From Peptoniphilus pacaensis (GTDB taxonomy: Bacteria > Bacillota > Clostridia > Tissierellales > Peptoniphilaceae): a stretch of DNA of 64,000 nucleotides. The DNA lies in NCBI RefSeq assembly GCF_900088125.1, contig NZ_FLQT01000003.1:495071-559070 (forward strand), in the 5' to 3' direction. Position 1 is the stretch's first letter; the number at the start of each line of letters is the position of its first letter. Shown in pieces: positions 43,033-51,394 of this stretch. The notes beneath the pieces were generated by a model. That model did not search any database. It was not told the origin of the DNA and saw only the letters and a list, made by a program, of their open reading frames with translations. The translations under genes were made by a program, and so were the position numbers.

Positions 43033-43857
43033 ATGAAAAAGAAATTAGTATTACTGTCGTTGCTTACGGTAGGCTTGCTTTCCGTCACTGCATGCGGAAA
43101 AACTGAAACGGAAACAAAGTCGGAAAAAGACGTCATCCGTATCGGCGGCACGTCAATCTCTCAAATTTACTACGATGCATGTAAAGAAGATTTTGAAAAG
43201 AAGGGCTATAAGACGGAGTTTGTGCCCTTCGACGCCAACCCCGTCGTTTTGGAAGCTTGCAACAGCGGCGACGTGGACATTTCCATCGGCCAACACTTGA
43301 AATTTGTTGAATCCTTCAACGAAAACAAATCGGGCGATTTAACCATGGCAAAGCCCTACGTCTTCCACACGGGCATCGGCTTGTATTCCGAAAAATATGA
43401 TTCCGTCGATGCACTTCCCGAAGGTGCTAAAATCGCCGTCATGAACGACCCGATGAACGAAGACATTGCCATGCGCATTCTTCAAGAAAACGGACTCGTC
43501 GAATTAAAAGAAGGCAAGGACCTTTACACCAAGGCGGATGTTACGGCAAATCCCAAAAATATTGACATCGTCGAAATGGAACAAGGACAAACCGTTACGG
43601 CTCTCGAAGACTTAGATGCAGCCTGCGTCTTCTTTACCCATATGTCCAGTGCGGGAAAAGACCCGACGAAGTATATCGCTCGTGATACCGTCATGATTCG
43701 CTACCCCATGGGCGTCATCGTTAAGAAAGAAAACGAAAACGCACCCTGGGCTGTGGATTTCGCCGAAAGCATGCGTACACCGGAATCTCAAAAAGTAATC
43801 GAAGAAAAGTTCCCCGGCGTTTTCACTTTCTACAAGAGTGACGACGAGGCGAAATAA
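43033..43857 (+). CDS. NlpA/MetQ-family substrate-binding lipoprotein
   Basis: This is a 274-residue lipoprotein with a signal peptide and lipobox LSVTACGK (lipid on Cys21). The mature part is a type II binding protein of the NlpA/MetQ family: KIAVMNDPMNEDIAMRILQENGLVEL near 135-160 fits the MetQ pattern KIAIPNDPTN. The start region GTSISQIYYDACKEDFEKKGY replaces the usual phrase for methionine binders, and the ligand cannot be assigned. GGAGG precedes the ATG. It is the third gene of the operon and overlaps the DUF169 start. Confidence 0.87.
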   Translation: MKKKLVLLSLLTVGLLSVTACGKTETETKSEKDVIRIGGTSISQIYYDACKEDFEKKGYKTEFVPFDANPVVLEACNSGDVDISIGQHLKFVESFNENKSGDLTMAKPYVFHTGIGLYSEKYDSVDALPEGAKIAVMNDPMNEDIAMRILQENGLVELKEGKDLYTKADVTANPKNIDIVEMEQGQTVTALEDLDAACVFFTHMSSAGKDPTKYIARDTVMIRYPMGVIVKKENENAPWAVDFAESMRTPESQKVIEEKFPGVFTFYKSDDEAK

Positions 43858-44636
43858 TGAGTGAGTTTTCCGAACAAGTAGAAAAATTATACGCTCTTTT
43901 AGACCTTAAATACAGCGCCGTCGGCATCGAATTGGTCGATGATTTCGAGCAGTACGACAAGGCGGATGTAGAGGAAATAAAAAATCCCATCAACTATTGC
44001 GGCGCTGTCCGGGCGGCCAGTCGAGGACGTAGCGTGAAAATTCCCCAAGGGAAGTTTCGTTGCAAGAGTGCCGAACGTTTCTTTGGCATCGATCCGACGG
44101 ATCCCATCAATTCCAATGGAGAAAATTGGCATCATCTGGGCATGTATGCCGACAAAGACACTGCGCGAGACATTCGAAAAAAGCAAAAAGACGTTTCAGG
44201 TGAACACTATGGCGTCATCGTCAAGCCTCTTGAAAAATGGGAGCAGGTGCCGCAAGTCGTCTTGGTATTTGACCTTCCCTACAATATGATGCGACTGATG
44301 CAAGGATACGCTTATCTTTACGGACAACCGGAAAATCTTCGGGTCATGGGCAACCAAGCCGTCTGCTATGAATCGACGACCTTGCCCCTGACCACCGATG
44401 AAATCAATCTATCTCTACTGTGTATCGGTACACGTCATCGGGCCGGCTGGTCGAAGGAAGATATGTCCATGGGCATTCCCGGCGATAAATTTGCCGGCGT
44501 TATCGAAGGTTTGGAAAAAACGGCCAATATTATGGAAAGCGACGAAGAGAAACAGCGCATACAATCGCGCTGGAAAGAGCATTGGGAGCCTCTTAATTTA
44601 CAATTCGGATATAATTATTACAAGAGTTGTAAGTAA
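43857..44636 (+). CDS. DUF169 family protein linked to the ABC importer
   Basis: This 259-residue soluble protein is of the DUF169/COG2043 type (ECYGAV-like NYCGAVRAASRG at 46-57, FRCKSAERFFGI at 67-78, GNQAVCYEST at 165-174, LLCIGTRHRAGW at 187-198). Four cysteines at 48, 69, 170 and 189 sit in conserved-looking blocks and might bind a metal or cluster (inference). The family has no proven function. Its start overlaps the lipoprotein stop, so it is made together with the importer and may act on or sense the imported compound. The terminator at 44694 ends the operon. Confidence 0.83.
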   Translation: MSEFSEQVEKLYALLDLKYSAVGIELVDDFEQYDKADVEEIKNPINYCGAVRAASRGRSVKIPQGKFRCKSAERFFGIDPTDPINSNGENWHHLGMYADKDTARDIRKKQKDVSGEHYGVIVKPLEKWEQVPQVVLVFDLPYNMMRLMQGYAYLYGQPENLRVMGNQAVCYESTTLPLTTDEINLSLLCIGTRHRAGWSKEDMSMGIPGDKFAGVIEGLEKTANIMESDEEKQRIQSRWKEHWEPLNLQFGYNYYKSCK

Positions 44637-44693
44637 GAGAGATATTTCCCCATTCCTATGAAAAGATGCTTCATCTTCAAAGACACAGAATCT

Positions 44694-44725
44694 AAAACGA
44701 GTAGGCATGTCGCCTACTCGTTTTT
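44694..44725 (+). terminator. Terminator of the MetNIQ-like/DUF169 operon
   Basis: CGAGTAGGC (44698-44706) pairs with GCCTACTCG (44712-44720) around ATGTC, followed by TTTTT. Confidence 0.85.
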
Positions 44726-44771
44726 AAATTCCTTTAAAATTTATTTGCCCAACAAACATTCATTTTTCGGC

Positions 44772-44901
44772 GACACAGCCCAGCAGGAATCGAAGCCCGG
44801 CAGGGCTTCGCACATTTAAAAGGCGTTTTGTGGGTGGAGTGGGATGGGGTCCAGGGGAAGGGCCAGAGGGCGAATCGCAACGCCCTAGGCCCTTCCCCTG
44901 G
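44772..44901 (+). repeat. Structured intergenic repeat, copy B
   Basis: It contains the box CAGGAATCG (44784-44792), the 8-bp hairpin CGAAGCCC/GGGCTTCG with loop GGCA, and a 20-bp hairpin at 44851-44901 with apex AGGGCG-AATCGCAA-CGCCCT. It is in inverted orientation to copy A, 3.5 kb away. The lower stem sequences differ between copies but remain paired, so structure is kept while sequence drifts. The following stretch to 45083 holds no supported gene. Confidence 0.8.
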
Positions 44902-45083
44902 TCTCAGAGCCATGTAAGAATGAAATTTAAGCGAAAGAGTAACTTGATTTAATTACCTCGGCTACGCTTAAAAAAATCTACTCCCACATGATTAACGCCC
45001 TTTTTCCCGCCCCCGGAAAGAATCACGAAGATATAATTATAGAACGAGGAAAACGGTGTGCGAGAAAAAAGAAAAAAATAATT

Positions 45084-45431
45084 TTATAACGTTTCTTCCC
45101 ATTCTTTCTCTTTAAACCCAACCAAGACCCCATTGTCATAAACAAGGATCGGCCGCTTCACCAACATTCCGTCGGTAGACAGCAGCTCATATTGTTCTTC
45201 CTCGCTCATGTCTTTCAGTTTATCTTTCAACCCAAGCTCTCTATAGCGCATGCCGCTGGTGTTAAAGAAGCGCTTCAGTGGCAGGCCGCTTTTTTCGTGC
45301 CAGGCTTTCAGTTCTTCCGCCGAGGGATTTTCTTCCACGATATGGCGATCGGTATAGTCGAGGCCCCGATCGTCGAGCCACTTTTTCGCTTTCTTGCAGG
45401 TGGAACATTTGGGATATTCGATAAATAACAT
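45084..45431 (-). CDS. ArsC/Spx-family thioredoxin-fold protein
   Basis: This 115-residue protein has the N-terminal motif YPKCSTCKKAKKWL (CxxC) and the ArsC-family end (MLVKRPILVYDNGVLVGFKEKEWEE). The group includes Spx regulators, YffB and arsenate reductases; the RP near the end is shared. Two cysteines in CxxC favour a YffB/Spx-like redox protein over a true arsenate reductase, and no ars genes are nearby. ATG 45431 is set by AAAGGAG at 7-base spacing. It follows the MFS gene closely and may be cotranscribed. Confidence 0.82.
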   Translation of the reverse strand: MLFIEYPKCSTCKKAKKWLDDRGLDYTDRHIVEENPSAEELKAWHEKSGLPLKRFFNTSGMRYRELGLKDKLKDMSEEEQYELLSTDGMLVKRPILVYDNGVLVGFKEKEWEETL

Positions 45432-45442
45432 GGAATCTCCTT

Positions 45443-46621
45443 TCACTTTGCCGTCGGTCTTTCGAATCGTTTTTTATTACATACCACAATGCCCAGGCCC
45501 ACGAGCAGCACGATCATGGCGACGAGGAGGATGGGACGCGTCCCCTCTCTTTCCAACAAAATGCCGGCGCCGGTGGAGCCCACCATAATGGCGAAGTTAA
45601 AGGCCATGGACTGCACGGCGTTGGCCACGGCCACGCCTTCGGTAACCTGCCGAGCCGTGGCCGTTTGGAACATGCTGCTCATGGCGCCGAAGCCCATGCC
45701 CCAAAGGACGAAGGCTCCGTGGAACAAAACGATGCTCCCGGTGAAGTAAAACAGGGCCATGGTCGCCGCTCCCGATGCGTAGAGGGCGACGAACATGCCG
45801 TGCAGGTGACGGTCGATGAAGAGCATAGATAGGATCACCGCCACGATGGAACCCGCGCCGAAGAAAAGCTGGGCCACGGCGACGCCGGGATAGCCGATCT
45901 CCGTCACCAGATTGCTGACATAGGTATAGACGCCGTAGTTGGCCCCCACGGCGAGAAAAGTGAGGCAGATCACCAGGAGCACGCCGCGGTTGTTCAGCAT
46001 GGCCAAGGGCGAATTGCCCTTGCTTCGCGCCTCGCCGGGCACGTCGGGAAGCGCCATGCGACAGGCCAGGGCGATGATCGCCGGTGCCGCCGCCAGAACG
46101 AGAAAGGACGCATGATAGCTGTATCTCGTACCGATCCAGGTCATGAGGGGAAGCCCCAGGCTCATGCCCACGGTAATCCCCGACATAATGATGGCCACGG
46201 CCCGGCCCTGATCCTTCTCATCCACCAAAGCCATGCCGTAGGCGGTGATCATGGGCCACAGGGTGCCGGCGCAGATGCCGCCCATAAAGCGACCCGCCAT
46301 GGCGATCTCGTAGCTCGGCGCGAAGCTCACCACGGCGTTGGCGGCGGCAAAGCCCATTAAGAGAATAAAGAGCAGCCGCCTCCTCTGCCAGGTCACCGTG
46401 TAGGCCACGAGGGGCAGCCCGAAAATCGCCGAGGCGATGGCATAGGACCCCACCAAGCCCCCGGCCTTGGCGATGCTCACGTCGAAGGCCTCGCTCATTT
46501 GCGGCAAGACCCCCGAGGGCACCAGCTCGCAGAGAATGGCGAGCAAAGTCACCGTGGACATAAGGATCAATAAGGGCGCATTCTTTTTACTGTTTCTTGT
46601 GTTTTCCAAAACGACCTCCAA
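45443..46621 (-). CDS. MFS efflux transporter (AraJ-like)
   Basis: This 392-residue protein has twelve predicted helices and the MFS loop 2-3 signature altered to YTVTWQRRRLLFILLMGF (around 71-88). It resembles the sugar-efflux/AraJ-type drug:H+ antiporter group (DHA1) in its VASGVLPQMSEAFDVSIAKAG-like start. The substrate is unknown. The ArsC/Spx-like gene lies 11 bases downstream. Confidence 0.85.
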   Translation of the reverse strand: MEVVLENTRNSKKNAPLLILMSTVTLLAILCELVPSGVLPQMSEAFDVSIAKAGGLVGSYAIASAIFGLPLVAYTVTWQRRRLLFILLMGFAAANAVVSFAPSYEIAMAGRFMGGICAGTLWPMITAYGMALVDEKDQGRAVAIIMSGITVGMSLGLPLMTWIGTRYSYHASFLVLAAAPAIIALACRMALPDVPGEARSKGNSPLAMLNNRGVLLVICLTFLAVGANYGVYTYVSNLVTEIGYPGVAVAQLFFGAGSIVAVILSMLFIDRHLHGMFVALYASGAATMALFYFTGSIVLFHGAFVLWGMGFGAMSSMFQTATARQVTEGVAVANAVQSMAFNFAIMVGSTGAGILLEREGTRPILLVAMIVLLVGLGIVVCNKKRFERPTAK

Positions 46622-46728
46622 AAATCTTTATCTGCCTTATTTTATCAAAAGATCAGGGCAGACGGAATTTTTTCCCGCATTTCTTTTCACGGCGAAGAAA
46701 AATCGCATAGAAAACTTTCCCCATGCGT

Positions 46729-46755
46729 TAAAAAAAGGCCCCGGAGGACCTTTCT
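46729..46755 (-). terminator. Terminator of the LDCC-motif gene
   Basis: On the minus strand AAAGGTCC and GGGGCCTTT form a stem around a short loop, followed by TTTTTT, directly after the stop codon at 46756. Confidence 0.7.
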
Positions 46756-46884
46756 TTAGTGATTTTCTTTTTGGTTCAAGGAGCAGCAATCCAAGGGCGC
46801 ATCTCCGAAAGCTTTTTTATTTTCGCCGGCCAATTTATCTAAAAAGTGTTTCCATTTGCTCTTTATGGTTTCGGTAAATTTCAT
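46756..46884 (-). CDS. LDCC-motif small putative metal-binding protein
   Basis: This 42-residue protein starts MKFTETIKSKWKHFLDKLA and ends with ALDCCSLNQK-type sequence (PLDCCSLNQKENH). The paired cysteines after LD, and the neighbouring AFGDAP, match the small LDCC-motif family seen in Clostridia and their relatives. It is thought to bind metal, without proof. GAGGAGG precedes ATG 46884 by 8 bases and a terminator follows the stop, so it is a single-gene unit. Confidence 0.8.
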   Translation of the reverse strand: MKFTETIKSKWKHFLDKLAGENKKAFGDAPLDCCSLNQKENH

Positions 46885-47002
46885 TTGTTTCGCCTCCTCG
46901 ACGAATCCACTGTTTCCTTCTTTCATTATATCTATACCTAATCGGCGCAGATTCTAATCACATGTGGGAGGATAAGTCCGTACAAATTTTTTGCAGCAAA
47001 AT

Positions 47003-48319
47003 CTAAGCCAAGTGGCGATCTTCTTTTATGCTCACGCGCTCTTCCAAATTCTTTCGAATCTTCTCGAATCGCATCCGATGCACCTCGTGGGTAAAATTCA
47101 CCATAAGCAGTTCGTAGGCAGAGTCAAAGTAATTTTTTACGCCGGGCTTCGCGCTCTCCCCTGCCTTCATGTAGATAAAGTAGAGTCCCTGCAGGATGGC
47201 CCGGGTCACCAGCGGATCGCCGCCGGAATAGGTAATGATCTGGCTGAAAACCAAATAGAGCTCGTCTTCCACGGAATAGCATTGGTAAATGATCTTCGTA
47301 TCCCCATCCTCTTTCAAGACGATAAATTGATTGGCCGTGGAGAGGAGCTTGCCGAGAAGCGTGGAAATTTTATTGACACAGGCCACCGCCGTGTTCGGGT
47401 CCTTGGTCCCCGGGCTCATAGCCAGGACGGAAATCTCCGTGAGAATCACCAGTCCGTGATGGTAATCGTCTTGAATGTTTTTAAAAATATTAATCACCAG
47501 GGCGCGCCCGATGGTATCGATCAGCTCTTCGATTTCGTCTCCGCTGAGATTTTTTCCGCCGAAAAGCTTCAACACCCCTACGGATTCCCCCTCCGTAGCG
47601 TATTCGCCGATTCGTTTCTTAATGGTGAACTCGGCCTTGATCCCGTCCAGGGCCTTTAAAATCGCATCGGTCTGAATGTCGTAAAGGTATCCCGTCGTCG
47701 TGGCCAACACGGGAAATTCCTTCGCGTCCTTGTCCTCCTAGTAGCGCTTCGCATTTTCCCGAAGGGCCACCTCCTCATCGATCAAAGCGTCGCAATCGGT
47801 GTACACGCCTTCGATAATGTTTGATATTTGAATGTTCTCAAGCACCTGCTTGGCAAAGACGACAAACCCGATCATGGCCACAATGGCATAGGCGATGGCA
47901 AAACTCCCCGCCATGACGTGGTCGTCGGCCCCGATATTTTGAAGCAGGAGAATGCTGATAATCGAATAGAAAAAGCCGCTGATAAAAATGCCGAAGAGGC
48001 CCAGGACGTCGGTGCGGTCGATAAACGTTTGGAGCATGCGAGGCGACACGCTGCTGCTGTATTTATTCAGCACCGTGACGATGGTAGTAAAGGAAAAAAT
48101 GCTGATGGTCAAAAAGACGCCGGAAATATTCGAGAGAAAATCCGTGGACACATCAACAGGCAAAAGCAATTGATCCGGCACATGATCCTTCAACTCGGGG
48201 AACCCATGATCGAAAATCCATGTCAATATCAGAAGAGATATCGTCAGAAGGACGAACTTTGCCATCTTCATTAAATTCTTTTCGTTAATAAACCATAATT
48301 TAATTCGATCTACCATGGC
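47003..48319 (-). pseudogene. DUF2254 membrane protein interrupted by an in-frame TAG
   Basis: The first part (48319 to 47738) encodes 193 residues with several membrane helices and the DUF2254 blocks LSNISGVFLTISIFSFTTIV and SSSVSPRMLQTFIDRTDVLG. It ends at TAG after ENAKRY. The same frame continues without a break (EDKDAKEFPV, then LATTTGYLYDIQTDAIL) for the soluble C-terminal half, to 47003. Thus one nonsense codon splits a full-length gene; there is no frameshift. The second part could restart at TTG 47710, but has no ribosome site. A sequencing error or recent mutation is possible. Confidence 0.85.
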
Positions 48320-48607
48320 TCGTCCTTTCTCAAACAGCATTGATCTACTTGTTAAATAGTGTAACATGACCGGGCCGATGCACGGAGAATTTCCGCCAAA
48401 AAAATCCTTTTATTATAAATGATCCCGACAAAGCAAAAGCGATCCGCACAAAGCGTATCCCTTCTTTTTTCTTGTCCTTGGCAAAGGTTAAGTTCGTCAC
48501 CCTTCCGCCGACATTGTCCCGCCCCATGTTACCTGATATACTTAACTCAATAATAATCGGAAAGACGCGGGATGACGAGCAAGCCACGTGAGAAAGGATG
48601 GGAGATC

Positions 48608-49468
48608 ATGGCATTAGACAAGGATGGAAGTATGGGACGGGGCATGTTTTGCAGGCACTGCGGACAGAAAAATGAAAAAGAGGCGGTCTTTTGCATCAAC
48701 TGCGGCAAGCCCTTGGCCGCTCCGGTAGAAAAAAGAATGCCGCCTAAAGAAGAAAAGACGGCACCCGTTGCGCCGCCCACTCCCCCTGTGGAAGAAAAAG
48801 CGGCGCCCATCATACCGCCTGCGGAAGAAAAACCGGCGCCGAAGGAAGAGCCGGCGCCTCCCTTTGAAAACAAGGCCGAAGAAAATGTCGGTCCCGACGG
48901 GAATGATGCCCCTCCTCAAAGTGAAGGCGGCGGAAGCTTTGAATCCCTGGGCAAAAATCTGGGCAAGAAGGTCGATGATTTCGCCCGCACAGGAAACGAA
49001 AAGGCGAAGGAATGGGCGGATAATATGGGCTCCGACACCTACGCCGGCTATGCCTATCTGGCCTATTTGATTTCCGCCGTCGTCGCCTTTTTAAGCCCCT
49101 TTATGCCCTACATCAGCGTCAGCATGTACGGCATGACGCTGAGCTTCAACTTCGTGCGCATCCCTTCCGGCATCACCGAAGGCGCCACCCAGTGGGGCGA
49201 CGGCATCCTGCTCATCGCCATCGCCATCGCGGCCATGGTGGTTTGGAAGCTGAAAAACAAAACCGCCATGCTTTGCATCGGCGGCGCCGCCACCGTGTTT
49301 TCCCTCTTTGAAATGGGCAGGGCGAAACAGGTTCGAGATCTGGTCAGCGGCATCCTCGGCGGCGATTTAATCAAAATGGGCGTCGGCTACTACTTCTGCA
49401 TCCTCGCCTCCATCGCCCTCTTGGCATCGGCGGTCCTGTACTTCAAATCCACGAAAGAACATCAATAA
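48608..49468 (+). CDS. Zinc-ribbon membrane protein with Pro/Glu linker
   Basis: This is a roughly 286-residue protein. It opens with an N-terminal zinc ribbon (FCRHCGQKNEKEAVFCINCG, residues about 14-33), followed by a Pro/Glu/Ala-rich linker of about 75 residues and a helical segment. Four hydrophobic helices follow in the C-terminal half. Such zinc-ribbon plus membrane proteins are widespread in Firmicutes with no known role. AAGGA and GGGAG precede ATG 48608; a start at 48632 is also possible. Its terminator is now separated from the stop by the IS copy. Confidence 0.65.
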   Translation: MALDKDGSMGRGMFCRHCGQKNEKEAVFCINCGKPLAAPVEKRMPPKEEKTAPVAPPTPPVEEKAAPIIPPAEEKPAPKEEPAPPFENKAEENVGPDGNDAPPQSEGGGSFESLGKNLGKKVDDFARTGNEKAKEWADNMGSDTYAGYAYLAYLISAVVAFLSPFMPYISVSMYGMTLSFNFVRIPSGITEGATQWGDGILLIAIAIAAMVVWKLKNKTAMLCIGGAATVFSLFEMGRAKQVRDLVSGILGGDLIKMGVGYYFCILASIALLASAVLYFKSTKEHQ

Positions 49469-50203
49469 ATCAGAACCACCGGCTTAGCCGGTGGTTTGTC
49501 ATGCCCCTATAAGGGGCTGTTACCGGCAGCACTCTCGTGCTCTGAATTTCTTCCTCTTGCAACAATTCCTCAGTTGGCGCTAAAGCGCCTGTTCTCATAC
49601 TTTATTTGACCTGCTGACCCGTAAACGGATCGATGAATTCCTTCATGCTTATCTGATCCGCCATATAATCTTCTTCCAATTGGTTTTTGATGTATTCTTG
49701 AATTTTTTTCGCATTTTTTCCCGCAGTATCGACGTAGTACCCTCTACACCAGAAATGCCTATTTCCATATTTGTACTTCAGATTTGCGTGTCTATCAAAA
49801 ATGATTAAGCTACTTTTCCCTTTTAAGTATCCCATGATTTGAGATACACTATATTTCGGTGGAATTTCCAGCAGCATATGTATATGATCCGGACAACATT
49901 CCGCTTCGATTATATTTATTCCTTTTCTCTCGCATAGGTCTCTTAATGTTTTTCCTATGTCTTGTTTCAATTTCCCGTATATAACCTGCCGCCTATATTT
50001 TGGCGCAAACACAATATGATACTTACAATTCCAACTTGTATGTGCTAAGCTGTTCTTATCCATATGGATACCTCCTTGATATTTTATTGCCGATAACACA
50101 ATAATTTTATCATAGGAGGTTCTTTTTTTACTTGAAGCTAAAGCTTTTTATGCCTACCACCAGCATAGCTGGTGGTATATTCATGCTAAAGCGCACAATA
50201 AAA
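49468..50203 (-). mobile_element. IS200/IS605-family element, copy 2
   Basis: It is identical in layout to the copy at 34036-34771 with about seven base differences, and has the same end hairpins. The low-coordinate end touches the stop codon of the zinc-ribbon gene, and the high-coordinate end touches the A tract of a terminator hairpin (GGAGAAGCC/GGCTTCTCC, 50204-50226). The near identity of copies points to recent transposition or gene conversion. Confidence 0.92.
49602..50063 (-). CDS. tnpA: IS200-type Y1 transposase TnpA, copy 2
   Basis: This 153-residue transposase has the HUH motif in CCPDHIHML and the catalytic Tyr in CRGYYVDTAGKN. It is intact, with AAGGAGG before ATG 50063. One residue differs from copy 1. 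Confidence 0.93.
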   Translation of the reverse strand: MDKNSLAHTSWNCKYHIVFAPKYRRQVIYGKLKQDIGKTLRDLCERKGINIIEAECCPDHIHMLLEIPPKYSVSQIMGYLKGKSSLIIFDRHANLKYKYGNRHFWCRGYYVDTAGKNAKKIQEYIKNQLEEDYMADQISMKEFIDPFTGQQVK

Positions 50204-50230
50204 GGAGAAGCCGCTCGGCTTCTCCTTTTT
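50204..50230. terminator. Bidirectional terminator abutting IS copy 2
   Basis: GGAGAAGCC (50204-50212) pairs with GGCTTCTCC (50217-50225) around GCTC, with AAAA before and TTTTT after. It was probably the terminator of the zinc-ribbon gene before the IS inserted between stop codon and hairpin. Confidence 0.8.
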
Positions 50231-50314
50231 GTGTCTCTTCTCTTTGACAAAAAACGAAAATAAACAGCTTTTTCCGACAAATTATATTATAATCGAAGCC
50301 ATAAGGAGGGGCCT

Positions 50315-51322
50315 ATGGACGAAAAAAGAAAACTCAAATTCACCTTTTACTCCTTTGCGTTTTTGCTCATCTTCGGCATGATCGGCTACAAATTTCTGCT
50401 GAATGTGGATTTCATCGACGCCTTTTACATGACCGTGATCACCATCTCCACGGTAGGCTTCGGCGAGATCGGCACCACAAGCAATGCCTCCGAAATGTTT
50501 TCGGTCCTCATGATTTTTTTAGGCGTGGGCATTGTGGGCTATGCCTTTTCCACCGTTGTGGCCATGTTCGTCGAAGGGAAAGTTGAAGATTTGTGGAAGG
50601 GAAGTAAAATGAACAAAAAAATTTCCGCACTCAATGATCATTACATCATCTGCGGCTCCGGCGAATTGGCCGAGGTCATCATCAATAAATTTATTCACGA
50701 AGAATTGGATTTCATCGTCATCACCGACAAGCGAGAAGACTTGGACGACTACAGTCACCACGATATTTTAGTCGTGGAAGGTCATTCCACAGAAGAGAGC
50801 GTGTTGGAACACGCCGGCATCGCGCGGGCCAAGGGGCTTTTGGCGACCCTGGACAACGAGGTGGACAATATCGTTACCGTGCTCACGGCGCGGAACATGA
50901 ACAAGGATATTTACATTATCGCCAATTCCGTGAGCAAATCGGGCAACGACAAATTATTAAAGGTGGGCGCCGACAAAACCCTGTCCGCCGTGGAAATCAG
51001 CGGCAAGCGCATGGCCTCTTTGATGATTAAGCCCAACATCATTAATTTCCTCGACGTGGTCACCCGCATCGGCGACGTGGAACTGGATCTGGAAGAAATC
51101 GTCGTCAAGAAGGGCTCCTATCTGGAAGACAAAAACCTCATCGAGGCACAGATCCCGAAAAAAACAGGGCTCACCGTCCTGGCCATTAAACGGCAAGAAG
51201 ACGGAAAAATGCTCTTCAACCCGCCCATCGACTATCACTTTGAAATCGGCGACATCCTCATCGTCTTGGGACGGGAGGAACAGGTGGACAAGCTGAAACA
51301 TTTAGGCGACGAAATAAAATAA
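50315..51322 (+). CDS. Two-helix potassium channel with RCK (TrkA-N/TrkA-C) domains
   Basis: This 335-residue protein has helices at about 8-28 and 70-92 with the pore and selectivity filter ISTVGFGEIG between them (T-V-G-F-G, one residue from the standard TVGYG). A TrkA-N Rossmann domain follows (YIICGSGELAEVIINKFI, 110-127) and then a TrkA-C domain (about 255-335). This is the MthK-like gated channel form. AAGGAGG precedes the ATG, a TATAAT -10 lies at 50288-50293, and a terminator follows. Confidence 0.9.
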   Translation: MDEKRKLKFTFYSFAFLLIFGMIGYKFLLNVDFIDAFYMTVITISTVGFGEIGTTSNASEMFSVLMIFLGVGIVGYAFSTVVAMFVEGKVEDLWKGSKMNKKISALNDHYIICGSGELAEVIINKFIHEELDFIVITDKREDLDDYSHHDILVVEGHSTEESVLEHAGIARAKGLLATLDNEVDNIVTVLTARNMNKDIYIIANSVSKSGNDKLLKVGADKTLSAVEISGKRMASLMIKPNIINFLDVVTRIGDVELDLEEIVVKKGSYLEDKNLIEAQIPKKTGLTVLAIKRQEDGKMLFNPPIDYHFEIGDILIVLGREEQVDKLKHLGDEIK

Positions 51323-51333
51323 GGCATGAAAAT

Positions 51334-51358
51334 AGGCGATAACACCATCGCCTTTTTT
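51334..51358 (+). terminator. Terminator of the K+ channel gene
   Basis: AGGCGAT (51334-51340) pairs with ATCGCCT (51347-51353), followed by TTTTT. Confidence 0.8.
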
Positions 51359-51394
51359 CATGCATTTTTCATGGCTTACTTAGTTTTGATCTTA

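Noticed and set aside
45084-45431. Arsenate resistance gene arsC
   Set aside because: CxxC at the active site and the absence of arsenic regulator or efflux genes favour a YffB/Spx-like protein.
47003-47740. DUF2254 gene broken by a frameshift
   Set aside because: Codon-by-codon reading shows the same frame on both sides; the interruption is a TAG codon, not an indel.
48345-48587. 80-residue minus-strand frame before the zinc-ribbon gene
   Set aside because: No ribosome site, no family, and it crosses the promoter region of the adjacent genes. The gap 48320-48607 is left without a gene.
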